Below, one piece after another: positions 28,105 to 37,240 of a stretch of 64,000 nt of DNA. This stretch comes from Rhodospirillaceae bacterium. Lineage in GTDB: Bacteria; Pseudomonadota; Alphaproteobacteria; MPNO01; UBA2964. The stretch is from the NCBI GenBank assembly GCA_002709075.1, contig PAPV01000015.1, positions 62,001-126,000 on the forward strand, read 5' to 3'. The position numbers and the translations under genes are program-made. The stretch's first letter is position 1. Each line of letters opens with the position of its first letter. The notes under the pieces were generated by a model. That model was not told where the DNA came from and did no database searches. It saw only the letters and a program-made list of their open reading frames with translations.

Positions 28105-28752
28105 TTGGGAGCTAAAAGCAGTACCAAAGCAATCTTTTCAAGAGAACACGCATCTTATACGAGACCATCTCGGGAAGCAGCGGAAGAAGCAGTCCGTGTA
28201 TTACTGCGCTGGGCCGGTGAAGATCCTGCGCGTGAAGGACTACAGGACACACCAAAACGTTATGTTAAAGCTTTTGGAGAGTGGTTCGCAGGCTATGCAG
28301 AAGATCCTGTTGATATTCTTTCACGCACCTTCGAAGAAGTGGAGGGTTATGATGAAATGGTTATTTTACGAAATGTTCGTTTTGAGTCTCACTGCGAACA
28401 TCACATAGCCCCAATTATAGGCAATGCGCATGTGGCATATCTTCCGAATAAAAGAGTGGTTGGCATCAGTAAACTGGCGCGTTTAGTTGATTTATATTCT
28501 AAAAGAATGCAAATACAGGAGCGTCTCACTGCGCAAATTGCCACTTCTCTCGATACAGTTTTACAACCGAAAGGGGTTGGAGTCGTTATTGAGGCTAGCC
28601 ACGGGTGTATGACCACTCGAGGGGTAGAAAAAACAGGTCTAACAATGGTAACCAGCCAGATGATGGGGGCTTTTCGTGAAGATCCCTCAACCCGGCGAGA
28701 ATTTCTCTCTGCAATAGGCAACCCCACTTCGGGGCCTCACAATATTATTTAA
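28105..28752 (+). CDS. folE: GTP cyclohydrolase I
   Basis: 215 residues. Starts at TTG 28105, supported by CAGGAG eight bases upstream and by the lack of an ATG ahead of conserved sequence. Converts GTP to dihydroneopterin triphosphate, the first step of folate synthesis. Zinc ligands lie in [12 protein letters not shown] (Cys and His) and in [12 protein letters not shown] (third ligand Cys); [18 protein letters not shown] is also typical. A 34-base gap follows apaG, so cotranscription is plausible. Confidence 0.96.
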   Translation: MGAKSSTKAIFSREHASYTRPSREAAEEAVRVLLRWAGEDPAREGLQDTPKRYVKAFGEWFAGYAEDPVDILSRTFEEVEGYDEMVILRNVRFESHCEHHIAPIIGNAHVAYLPNKRVVGISKLARLVDLYSKRMQIQERLTAQIATSLDTVLQPKGVGVVIEASHGCMTTRGVEKTGLTMVTSQMMGAFREDPSTRREFLSAIGNPTSGPHNII

Positions 28753-28769
28753 TGTAGTTTGATAGTCTG

Positions 28770-30218
28770 ATGTTAGACTTTCGGCCCGCGTTATTTATAA
28801 TAGGAATTCTTTTAGTCACTTTAGCAGTAACAATGCTCGCGCCTTTCGCTGTTGATCTAGCAGCTGGAAATCGTGACTGGCAGGTTTTTGCCAGCGCCGG
28901 GCTCTTAACCCTGTTTGTGGGCGGAGTTCTTGTTCTGACCAACCGAGCTCCCATTTCGTATTTCACTATTCGCCAAACCTTTGTGCTTACGGCGGTTAGT
29001 TGGTTAGTTCTCACTATGTTTGCCGCACTACCGTTTTTATTTTCCGAATTAGATATGAGTTACACAGATGCTTTTTTCGAGGCAATGTCTGGAATCACAA
29101 CAACAGGGTCGACTGTAATAACCAAAATCGAAATAGCGCCTGATGGTATTTTGCTTTGGCGTGCAATACTTCAGTGGCTTGGTGGAATCGGTATTATCGT
29201 TATGGCTCTGGCAGTTTTACCTATGCTACGGGTGGGCGGCATGCAGCTTTTCAGAGTTGAAGCATTTGATACCCTAGAAAAGGCGTTGCCGAGGGCAGGA
29301 CAAATAGCTATAGGGATCGGAGGCGTATATGTTGGGTTGACCATTATTTGGTGGGCAGGGCTATGGATGCTTGGTTTGAACGAATTCGATGCAGCTGTTC
29401 ATGCTATGACAACCATTGCTACAGGCGGCTACTCCAGTGCAAACGGTTCTGTAGGCTTTTTCAATAGTCGAGGAGTAGAGGTTTTTATAATAATCGGAAT
29501 GATCGTAGGATCACTCCCCTTTATATTTTATTTGCAATTTGTACGAACCGGATCACACGTACTACTAAAGGACTCTCAGGTCCGTTATTTCCTCGCTATA
29601 GCCGGCATTTCATCTGTTCTCGTCACTTTTTGGCTATGGAAAACAAACGATGAATTTTCCCTCAAGATGTTAATTTCAGGAATTTTTAATACAATATCAA
29701 TAATGACCGGTACTGGTTTTTCGGTTGGGGATTACCAAGCCTGGGGAGCCTTTCCCCTTATTATACTTTTTTTTCTGATGTTTGTTGGTGGCTGTGCCGG
29801 ATCAACTTCTTGTGGAATTAAAGTCTTCCGTTTCCAGGTATTGGGATCAATTGTCAGAAACCAATTTCAAAAAATGCTGAGGCCTCACGGGGTATTTGTT
29901 CCTCATTACAATCATCGCCCCATAGATAACGATATAATTCTCTCAGTTATGAATTTTTTCTTTTTATTTATGTTATCATTTGTTGCTTTAGCAATGGCCC
30001 TTGGCGCCCTTGGACTGGATTACATGACAGCAATTACTGGGGCTGCTACAGCAATCTGCAACGTTGGACCTGCGATGGGGCCTATAATTGGACCTACCGG
30101 GACATTCGAACCCCTCCCAGATGCAGCCAAGTGGATGTTGTCCGCGGGCATGCTGCTTGGAAGACTAGAGCTTTTCACAGTTCTAATGCTCTTACTTCCA
30201 TCTTTCTGGCGCGATTAG
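28770..30218 (+). CDS. trkH: TrkH-family potassium uptake protein
   Basis: 482 residues with four membrane-pore-membrane repeats. The four selectivity-filter segments are visible: SGITTTGSTV, TTIATGGYSS, SIMTGTGFSVGD and AICNVGPAMG. TrkH forms the K+ pore at the inner membrane and normally needs the cytoplasmic NAD/ATP-binding partner TrkA, which is not in this window. It starts 17 bases after folE. Confidence 0.93.
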   Translation: MLDFRPALFIIGILLVTLAVTMLAPFAVDLAAGNRDWQVFASAGLLTLFVGGVLVLTNRAPISYFTIRQTFVLTAVSWLVLTMFAALPFLFSELDMSYTDAFFEAMSGITTTGSTVITKIEIAPDGILLWRAILQWLGGIGIIVMALAVLPMLRVGGMQLFRVEAFDTLEKALPRAGQIAIGIGGVYVGLTIIWWAGLWMLGLNEFDAAVHAMTTIATGGYSSANGSVGFFNSRGVEVFIIIGMIVGSLPFIFYLQFVRTGSHVLLKDSQVRYFLAIAGISSVLVTFWLWKTNDEFSLKMLISGIFNTISIMTGTGFSVGDYQAWGAFPLIILFFLMFVGGCAGSTSCGIKVFRFQVLGSIVRNQFQKMLRPHGVFVPHYNHRPIDNDIILSVMNFFFLFMLSFVALAMALGALGLDYMTAITGAATAICNVGPAMGPIIGPTGTFEPLPDAAKWMLSAGMLLGRLELFTVLMLLLPSFWRD

Positions 30219-30246
30219 CAATTTTAACAGAACGTTAGGCTGGATT

Positions 30247-30822
30247 TCAATCCGTCCATTTGGAAAAATATTTTGCTATTTGTTTTTCTAAGGATCTATT
30301 CAAATCCTGCATCATAGACTCAGTCATTTGAAACCATATCATCTCACGCTCAGAGAGAGTAAGATAGTCTTTTGATGTCAGACCCTGCGTGGCACGAGAA
30401 AACACCGACGCTTTAATTATTCCGTTCGGATCTATAATTTGTAATTTTACTTCGATCTCGCTGTCATAATGAACTGACTGCGTATTAAACAACATTACAC
30501 TCTTACCTCCTTGCCGCTTTTCGGTCGCAGCCCCACGAGTGATAGAAAATACTAACCGGTCTAAACCGCCCTTGAACCGCAGACGATCCTTTGCCCAACG
30601 CTCGGCGGCTTCAACTGGTTTAATGGGAAAAAGATGTTCTATATTTGGAGGTTTTTGCGCAGAAGCATAATAATTATTAATTGAAATAGAATCCACATTG
30701 AAATTGATCGGTGGAAGATGACTGAAGCTTAAATCAATTAAATTTTTAGGGGGAGGGGAGTGGACACATGAAAGGCTCAAAAATCCGATAAGAATAAAAA
30801 TTCGGATGTTGCCCACTCTCAT
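30247..30822 (-). CDS. Putative lipoprotein of unknown function
   Basis: 191 residues from ATG 30822 (MRVGNIRIFILIG), preceded by AAAGGAA; a TTG eight codons upstream is less likely. An N-terminal hydrophobic stretch ends in LSLSC, a lipobox whose Cys would be lipidated after signal peptidase II cleavage. The mature part is soluble with segments such as RWAKDRLRFKGGLDRLVFSI and a C-terminal helical region; it was not matched to a known family with confidence. It follows hslO by 51 bases, probably the end of the arg-hslO unit. Confidence 0.7.
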   Translation of the reverse strand: MRVGNIRIFILIGFLSLSCVHSPPPKNLIDLSFSHLPPINFNVDSISINNYYASAQKPPNIEHLFPIKPVEAAERWAKDRLRFKGGLDRLVFSITRGAATEKRQGGKSVMLFNTQSVHYDSEIEVKLQIIDPNGIIKASVFSRATQGLTSKDYLTLSEREMIWFQMTESMMQDLNRSLEKQIAKYFSKWTD

Positions 30823-30873
30823 TCTTTTAATTTCCTTTGCTTCCAATATTTAGATAGATCACGACCAAAAATT

Positions 30874-31803
30874 CTAATACGTGTTGTTATCAATTTTAAT
30901 TATATCATCAAGCAAAAATTTGTATTCGCAGTTGCAGAATTCGCAGGTTACCATTACGAAACGCCCATTTTTCATTTTCTTAATTTCACTATGTGGAAAA
31001 TTTGACAAAACATTTTTTACCTTTTCTTGCGAACATCTGCACTTCATATGTAATGTCTCTGGATGGAACACTCGAACTCCATCTTCATTGAATAAACGAT
31101 ATAAAAGTTCATGAGGATGCAAGGTTTTGGAAAGTAACTCGGTATTTGAACAACTTTTCATCAAGATAACGGCGCGGTTCCATTTTTCATTCACATCAAT
31201 AATTCGCTCATCTCCAGATTGAGGCTGAAAACCTTTTTGTGCCAATCTCTGAATCATTAAACCACCTGCGCGCCAACCTAAATCACTATTATCAACCCCA
31301 ATTTTGAAAACTGCCTCTGATTGAACTGATCTACTAAAATAGGCTGCGATACAGTCTCCTATCGTTTTCCCTTCCAAAGGAACAACTCCTTGATAGGGCG
31401 ATTTTTTTCCTTCTTCGGTAAGTGTAAGAGTAAGTTTTCCATTTGGAAAAAGAACAGGCACTATAGGTTTATCCGCAACATACCTGTCACTATTTAGGCT
31501 TTTTATTTTTGTTTCATCAAAACGCGCATAGCCTCTAATTCCGCCATCATGAGTAACATCAACAACTAATAAATTGATAGCAGCGCCCCCACGTATCTGT
31601 ATTGAGAGAACACCAGCTTTCTTCAGGGTGCCAGATAACATTGCGCCTACAACAACTATTTCACTCAGTAGACCTGCTACTATCGAAGGATAATTATGTG
31701 CCGAGAGAACTGCGTCCAAAGCCGGACCTATTTTAACGAGGCGTCCCTGTGCTGATCGAGATTCTACTTGAAATGGTTGAACAAAATCATCTAAACCTGA
31801 CAT
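30874..31803 (-). CDS. hslO: Hsp33 redox-regulated chaperone
   Basis: 309 residues from ATG 31803 (MSGLDDFVQPFQVE), which shares a base with the argF stop (TAATG). Hsp33 is activated by oxidative unfolding when four zinc-binding Cys form disulfides; those Cys are seen in the C-terminal HMKCRCSQEKV and VTCEFCNCEY segments (CxC and CxxC). VVGAMLSGTLKKAGVLSIQI matches the N-terminal core. Coupling to argF suggests constitutive expression with the arginine genes. Confidence 0.94.
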   Translation of the reverse strand: MSGLDDFVQPFQVESRSAQGRLVKIGPALDAVLSAHNYPSIVAGLLSEIVVVGAMLSGTLKKAGVLSIQIRGGAAINLLVVDVTHDGGIRGYARFDETKIKSLNSDRYVADKPIVPVLFPNGKLTLTLTEEGKKSPYQGVVPLEGKTIGDCIAAYFSRSVQSEAVFKIGVDNSDLGWRAGGLMIQRLAQKGFQPQSGDERIIDVNEKWNRAVILMKSCSNTELLSKTLHPHELLYRLFNEDGVRVFHPETLHMKCRCSQEKVKNVLSNFPHSEIKKMKNGRFVMVTCEFCNCEYKFLLDDIIKIDNNTY

Positions 31804-32705
31804 TATGTCAGACACCACATTAAAATACCTTTTTGAGCATACAAACGATTCTCCGCTTCTTCCCAAACAACTGATTGTGCACCATCGAGAACACTAGCTG
31901 AAACTTCTTCGCCACGATGGGCCGGCAAACAGTGCATAAAAATCGCATTGGGATTAGCGTTTTTCATTAATGCCTCATCAACCCTGAATGGTTCTAATAA
32001 CCTCTGGCGCCATTCCCCCTCCTCATATCCCATAGATACCCAGGTATCCGTCACAACACAACTAGCATCAGAAACCGCTTCTACTGGGTCATTGGTCGCA
32101 AATACGTTTGCCCCGGCAGCTCTAGCATCGAATATTTCTTTCGCATCTAATTCAAGTTCAGAGGGGCAGGCTAAACGTAACTCGAACCCAAATTCTACGG
32201 CCGCTTGCAGCCATGTAAAAGCCATATTGTTTCCATCACCACACCAAGCAATTCGTGCATCAGAAATAGGGCCTAAATTCTCTTCATATGTAATAATGTC
32301 TGCTAATAATTGGATGGGATGAGATCTGTCAGTGAGACCATTAATAACCGGAACCTCTGAAGACTGCGCTAATTCAACTAATCGATCTGGATGGGCTGTC
32401 CTAAGCAGGATCACATCAACATAGCGACTCAGAACACGTCCTGTATCGGCAATTGTTTCACCTCTACCTACCTGCAAGTCGTCTTGTTTCAATGCTATAA
32501 CATCACCGCCAAGTTGCCTCATCGCGACCTCGAAAGAGACCCGTGTGCGGGTCGAGGACTTTTCAAAAATCATAGCTAGAGTTTTTCCTGAAAGAGGGTG
32601 CTGCTGTCCTTTTCCGTGTTTAAATTTGGCGGCGGATTTTAAAATCTGACGTAATTCAACACGGCCAACATCGCAAAGATCGAGAAAATGTCGTGTAGTC
32701 TTCAT
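31803..32705 (-). CDS. argF: Ornithine carbamoyltransferase
   Basis: 300 residues, typical. The carbamoyl-phosphate site motif STRTRVSFEVA (about 52-62), ornithine-binding region VINGLTDRSHPIQLLADI and the catalytic HCLPAHRGEEV loop are present. Makes citrulline from ornithine. It overlaps argD by four bases (ATGA) and hslO by one base, so argD-argF-hslO is one operon. Confidence 0.97.
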   Translation of the reverse strand: MKTTRHFLDLCDVGRVELRQILKSAAKFKHGKGQQHPLSGKTLAMIFEKSSTRTRVSFEVAMRQLGGDVIALKQDDLQVGRGETIADTGRVLSRYVDVILLRTAHPDRLVELAQSSEVPVINGLTDRSHPIQLLADIITYEENLGPISDARIAWCGDGNNMAFTWLQAAVEFGFELRLACPSELELDAKEIFDARAAGANVFATNDPVEAVSDASCVVTDTWVSMGYEEGEWRQRLLEPFRVDEALMKNANPNAIFMHCLPAHRGEEVSASVLDGAQSVVWEEAENRLYAQKGILMWCLT

Positions 32706-33877
32706 GCCACCATAGCTCTACATGCAGAGTCGATCATATCGACCGCCTCCTCTACGTGTGAGGTGTCAATAATTAACGGCGGGAGCAAGCGAACCACATT
32801 ATCGCCCGCTGGAACTGTTAATAGACCAGCGTTTCGACAAGCTGTCACCATTTCGTGAGCGGGATTCACGCATTTTATGCCAAGCATCATACCTACACCC
32901 CTTACCTCCAAAATTAGCTCTGGATACGAAGCAGCTACATTTGAAATACATTGCATTAAATTCGTTCCTATTTCTTGAACTCGTTCTAAATATCCTTCCT
33001 CCAATAAAGTTTCCAAAACTGTATTAGCAACTGTCATTGCCATTGGATTTCCTCCAAAAGTACTTCCGTGTGTGCCCGCAGTCATTCCAACCGCTGCCTC
33101 AAATGTCGCTAAACAAGCACCGACAGGGAAGCCTCCACCTAGCCCCTTTGCTGCCGCAACAATATCTGGAACTACCCCAAAATGCTGGTGACCAAACAAA
33201 TGTCCAGTGCGCCCTATCCCAGTTTGGACCTCATCGAAAAATAATAACAATCCATACTCATCACACGCCTTTCGCAAAGATTTTAAGAAGCTTGGATTGG
33301 CTGGCCGAATCCCGCCCTCACCCTGAACCGGCTCAATTAGAACTGCGGCAGTTTCAGACGTAATTACACTCAACACCTCATTTAAGTTTCCAAATGACAC
33401 TGTATCAAAGTTATCTGACAGTGGACCAAATCCTAGCCGATGAGCTTCGTTCGCTCCAGCAGCAATAGTTGTTAAAGTCCGCCCATGGAAGCTTCCAGAA
33501 AAGGTAATAACCCTATGACGGTTTCTATTTCCATTTGCACTATGAAATTTTTGTACCAACTTGAGACCAGCCTCGACGGCTTCGGCCCCAGAATTACAAA
33601 AGAATACTGTATCCGCAAAACTATTTTCTACAAATTTCTGAGCGACAGCTTCCTGTTGCGGAATACGATAAAGGTTAGAACAATGCCATAGCTTTGAAAG
33701 CTGTTTAGTAAGAGCAGCAATTAGCTTGGGGTGACAATGCCCTAGAGAATTTACAGCAATGCCCGACCCAAAATCTAAATAACGCACGCCGTCTTGGCAA
33801 TACAGGTATGGACCTTCCCCTCGTTCAAAGGTCAGATCCGTGCGTGAATACGTAGGCATGATGTCAGAAATCATCAT
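32702..33877 (-). CDS. argD: Acetylornithine aminotransferase
   Basis: 391 residues. Class III PLP transaminase: [19 protein letters not shown], the [10 protein letters not shown] loop, [17 protein letters not shown] and the PLP lysine in [15 protein letters not shown] (about 246-260). Works in arginine synthesis and, in many bacteria, also as N-succinyl-DAP aminotransferase, which would serve the dapD/dapE route at 59-61 kb. Start among three nearby Met codons is uncertain by a few residues. Confidence 0.96.
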   Translation of the reverse strand: MMISDIMPTYSRTDLTFERGEGPYLYCQDGVRYLDFGSGIAVNSLGHCHPKLIAALTKQLSKLWHCSNLYRIPQQEAVAQKFVENSFADTVFFCNSGAEAVEAGLKLVQKFHSANGNRNRHRVITFSGSFHGRTLTTIAAGANEAHRLGFGPLSDNFDTVSFGNLNEVLSVITSETAAVLIEPVQGEGGIRPANPSFLKSLRKACDEYGLLLFFDEVQTGIGRTGHLFGHQHFGVVPDIVAAAKGLGGGFPVGACLATFEAAVGMTAGTHGSTFGGNPMAMTVANTVLETLLEEGYLERVQEIGTNLMQCISNVAASYPELILEVRGVGMMLGIKCVNPAHEMVTACRNAGLLTVPAGDNVVRLLPPLIIDTSHVEEAVDMIDSACRAMVA

Positions 33878-33962
33878 CTAGTCTCAACTTTTTGGAGAAA
33901 ATACTAAAAGAACAAACCTAAACAGTAAGGTTCTACAATGCAGCTTGTCAACGGAAGGTGTT

Positions 33963-34757
33963 TCACGATTTAAGTTTATATCCGCTTACAACTAATTGAT
34001 AACACAAAATCCAAACAATAATATTTAATCCAATTAGATAGAGAAGCCCAATGGTAAGTGAAGCGTCATGATGGCCAATAAAACCGTACCTGAATCCATC
34101 AATCATATAAAAGAAAGGATTAAACAACGCAAGACTGCCCCAAGAATCTGGAAGTTTCTCTATTGAATAAAATGCACCGGACAGAAATGAAAGTGGTGTG
34201 ATTATGAAATTACCTATTGCAGCCTGATGATCAAATTTTTCTGCCCAGATGCCAGTAATTAATCCAACCATGGACAGAAGTCCGGCAGCAAGCAGTGTGT
34301 GAACAAAAATGAATATTGGATCATGGACCTGCATTGGGACAAAAAACCACATTGCTAAACCAACAAAAATAGCAACTAAAATACCTCGGACCGCTCCACC
34401 AGCAACGAAACCCAGAACTAATTCCGCTGGAGACAAAGGGGGCATTAGTACATCAACAATATTTCCCTGTATTTTCGATACCATCACCGAACTGACTGTA
34501 TTGTTGTAAGAGTTCTGGATCACAGCCATGATTACTAATCCAGGGGCAAGGAATTCTATAAACGAAACTCCACCTATCACCTGTACAGCGCGACCCAGAG
34601 CCAAAGAGAAAATTGCAAGAAATATTAAACTGGTTGCAATTGGGGCGATTATAGTCTGCAATCCAACCTTCAAAAAACGTTGAATTTCCTTTCCAACATG
34701 CGTTTTAAGACCCAACCAGTTGACACGCCCAATATTTCGTGGGGAAGGCAAACTCAC
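33963..34757 (-). CDS. ABC-2 type transporter permease
   Basis: 264 residues, about six membrane helices. Fits the ABC-2 permease family (NodJ/YadH-like): EIQRFLKVGLQTIIAPIATS at the start, EFLAPGLVIMAVIQNSYNN, and the conserved FLSGAFYSIEKLPDSWG turn before the last helices. Substrate unknown; lipid-, polysaccharide- or drug-type cargo are all known for relatives. No ATP-binding partner adjoins it, which is unusual but not rare in reduced operons. It follows the MscS-type gene by 24 bases. Confidence 0.85.
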   Translation of the reverse strand: MSLPSPRNIGRVNWLGLKTHVGKEIQRFLKVGLQTIIAPIATSLIFLAIFSLALGRAVQVIGGVSFIEFLAPGLVIMAVIQNSYNNTVSSVMVSKIQGNIVDVLMPPLSPAELVLGFVAGGAVRGILVAIFVGLAMWFFVPMQVHDPIFIFVHTLLAAGLLSMVGLITGIWAEKFDHQAAIGNFIITPLSFLSGAFYSIEKLPDSWGSLALFNPFFYMIDGFRYGFIGHHDASLTIGLLYLIGLNIIVWILCYQLVVSGYKLKS

Positions 34758-34781
34758 TATCTCGCTCCAGCAAACAACGAT

Positions 34782-37073
34782 CTAATCACCATCTAGAACC
34801 CCGTCATCCTCATTAAAACTCGGCACCGAACTTTTGTTGCGATAAGCCTGCTTGGAGCGACCTCGGGGGGGGGGATGTCGAGAAATTTTTGTTTCTGTTA
34901 AAGATATTTTTCCTTCCGGGGCGTTACCTTCCCTATCAACGCCAAAATAAATCGTACGATGAGGAAATGGAATTTCTATTCCTAGTTCATCAAATCGTTT
35001 TTTCATCCTCCTATTATATTCACGACCAACTTTCCATTGTTGTATTGGTTTGGTTGTGATTCGCGCTCTGATGTTCACCGCATTATCACCGAATGAGTCT
35101 ACACCCATCACTTCAAAAGGAGAAACAATGAGTTGCCCATATTCTTCATCCGCTTGTAATTCATCGGCAATTTGATAGAGAATCTCGGTCACTTCATCAG
35201 TGTCTTCGCGATATGCGATTCCGACTTCAAATACATATCGAGAAAAATCTTTCGTCATATTTTCAACTGTTGTCACCTCACTGAAAGGAATAATATGAAC
35301 ATTTCCTGCCAGATCTCGTAACCTTATCGTACGCAACGTTAATTGTTCAACCATACCAGAATGACTACTTATACGTACCACGTCACCAACAGCAATCTGA
35401 TCCTCTGTGAGAATGAAAATACCGGTAATTATGTCTTTAACTAAAGTCTGAGCACCAAAACCGATTGCAAGCCCCACTACCCCTGCACCGGCCAACAACG
35501 GACCAATATCCAAACCCAACTCAGATAAGGTTACTAATATTATCATAGTAGATAACACAACCAACAGGGAAGTTCTTAGCAACGGCAGTAGAGTTTTTGC
35601 CCTTGCAGAAACCTTCTCACTCGACGTCAAATACCTTTCTAGCAAAGCACTGGAAGTTTCCCAGACAATGACTGTAATAACAATCAACAGTGCTATAGTT
35701 AAAAAACTGTTTATGAAATCTTTTCCCTGAGCAGAAGCAATCCAAGAGAAAGCATTTATGCCCCACGCTTCCAGCAGGAAAATACAAACTATTATAAAAA
35801 TCAAACCATTACCTGCACGTTGTATAAATGGCGAATACATATTTGCACGTGTTTCAAGACTGGGGTAACGGCGTTTAACTTCAACTCTCAGTGCAAAAAT
35901 CTTCCGAGTAAATTGCGAAAGTCCAACAGCAGATAGATATCCAAAGATCAAAATCAGTGCTGTTAAAACACTCCCACGCAACAAAAATTCAGCACCATTT
36001 TCAATTTGCAGGGCCCACACAAAGTAAAGTGCAAAAAGGTAAAATAAAGCTAGAATATGCCAAACTGAGGAAATACGTTTCCGGAGAACCAATAATACCT
36101 TTTTTTCGCCTTTTTTTCCTTTTATCACATCTGCAACAGTGCCTCTGACCTGCAATATCAATACAGAGACCATCAGTGCAAAAAACAAACCCACAATTTT
36201 GAAAAGCAAAGTGCTTATTTCATTTGGGGCCCCCAGATGATTAATGATTTGAACCAGTGCGAATCCATATACTCCTACATACGTCAACCGCCTCACCCAA
36301 ACAAAAATGTAATTGGCATCAACATCTTTCAATCGCAATAATCTAAGATCAGGCATAGCAGGTGAAAGAAGAAGACGCGATGTGACCATCAGTATTCCTG
36401 CTACAAAAAGAGCTCTTATGATAGTTGCGCCGAGATTGCTCACGCGAGCAGAACTGGCTAAGAATTCTACTAAAATGGTGCCCGAGAGTAACAATGCAGT
36501 TATAGGTAAGAGGTCTATTGTCAAACGAGCTAGAATTGTAAGCAAACGGTCCCAAAAAAATTTGGTCTCTTTTGTTTCAAGTCGAAGACGAGAAGCCCCA
36601 AGAATTTCTCTTACAACATAATAAACTAGGAGTGCACCAAAGATTGCTGCGATGATTTTCCATAAAAAAATTAAATTCTCACTCTTCCAATCAGTGTTCG
36701 TAAAGTTATCTTTAAATAGAGAAAGTTTTATCGGTATTAGTGCAACACCATCAGAAAGAATTTGAAACTCCGAGACAAATTTTTGTAAACTATCCGAGAG
36801 TGCTGAAAAGATTTTTTTTGTTAAACCTATGTTAGTTGCCTCAGTATTTTTATTCTTCTGGACGGCAATAAGCATTTTTAATTTTTCGACTAAATTTTTT
36901 CGTTGTGTTTCGTTTTCGAGTGTGTTTACCAAAGACTCTAATTGCATTACGTTGCGCTCTTCAATTTTTTTATCATTTGTTGGGGCAGCATAAATTTCAG
37001 TAATAAACACCTTCGATAAAATAAGCAGGGTTGAAAAAGTTATAAGAAAGAAAAAACGACAAATTCTGTTCAT
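34782..37073 (-). CDS. Large MscS-family mechanosensitive channel
   Basis: 763 residues, far longer than E. coli MscS (286) and comparable with the MscK/YbdG-like group. A signal peptide (MNRICRFFFLITFSTLLILS) leads to a periplasmic helical segment, many membrane helices and the MscS pore/beta domain: AGVVGLAIGFGAQTLVKDII (pore helix) and TEDQIAVGDVVRISSHSGMVEQ. The C-terminal tail (about 725-763) is basic, with HPPPRGRSK encoded over a run of ten C residues. Such channels open on osmotic downshock. Confidence 0.9.
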   Translation of the reverse strand: MNRICRFFFLITFSTLLILSKVFITEIYAAPTNDKKIEERNVMQLESLVNTLENETQRKNLVEKLKMLIAVQKNKNTEATNIGLTKKIFSALSDSLQKFVSEFQILSDGVALIPIKLSLFKDNFTNTDWKSENLIFLWKIIAAIFGALLVYYVVREILGASRLRLETKETKFFWDRLLTILARLTIDLLPITALLLSGTILVEFLASSARVSNLGATIIRALFVAGILMVTSRLLLSPAMPDLRLLRLKDVDANYIFVWVRRLTYVGVYGFALVQIINHLGAPNEISTLLFKIVGLFFALMVSVLILQVRGTVADVIKGKKGEKKVLLVLRKRISSVWHILALFYLFALYFVWALQIENGAEFLLRGSVLTALILIFGYLSAVGLSQFTRKIFALRVEVKRRYPSLETRANMYSPFIQRAGNGLIFIIVCIFLLEAWGINAFSWIASAQGKDFINSFLTIALLIVITVIVWETSSALLERYLTSSEKVSARAKTLLPLLRTSLLVVLSTMIILVTLSELGLDIGPLLAGAGVVGLAIGFGAQTLVKDIITGIFILTEDQIAVGDVVRISSHSGMVEQLTLRTIRLRDLAGNVHIIPFSEVTTVENMTKDFSRYVFEVGIAYREDTDEVTEILYQIADELQADEEYGQLIVSPFEVMGVDSFGDNAVNIRARITTKPIQQWKVGREYNRRMKKRFDELGIEIPFPHRTIYFGVDREGNAPEGKISLTETKISRHPPPRGRSKQAYRNKSSVPSFNEDDGVLDGD

Positions 37074-37240
37074 TACGTCACATTTGTATTTAGTTTAATA
37101 ACAGAGGCTAGCACTTTAAACGAATATCACATTTTCGAAAAACTAAATGGCCAATTATAAATTATTGATACAGACGTTGGCGGCTTGAACCACCTTAGCT
37201 ATATTTGCACTAATAGTATACAAGGAGCTTTGGCTTAGTC

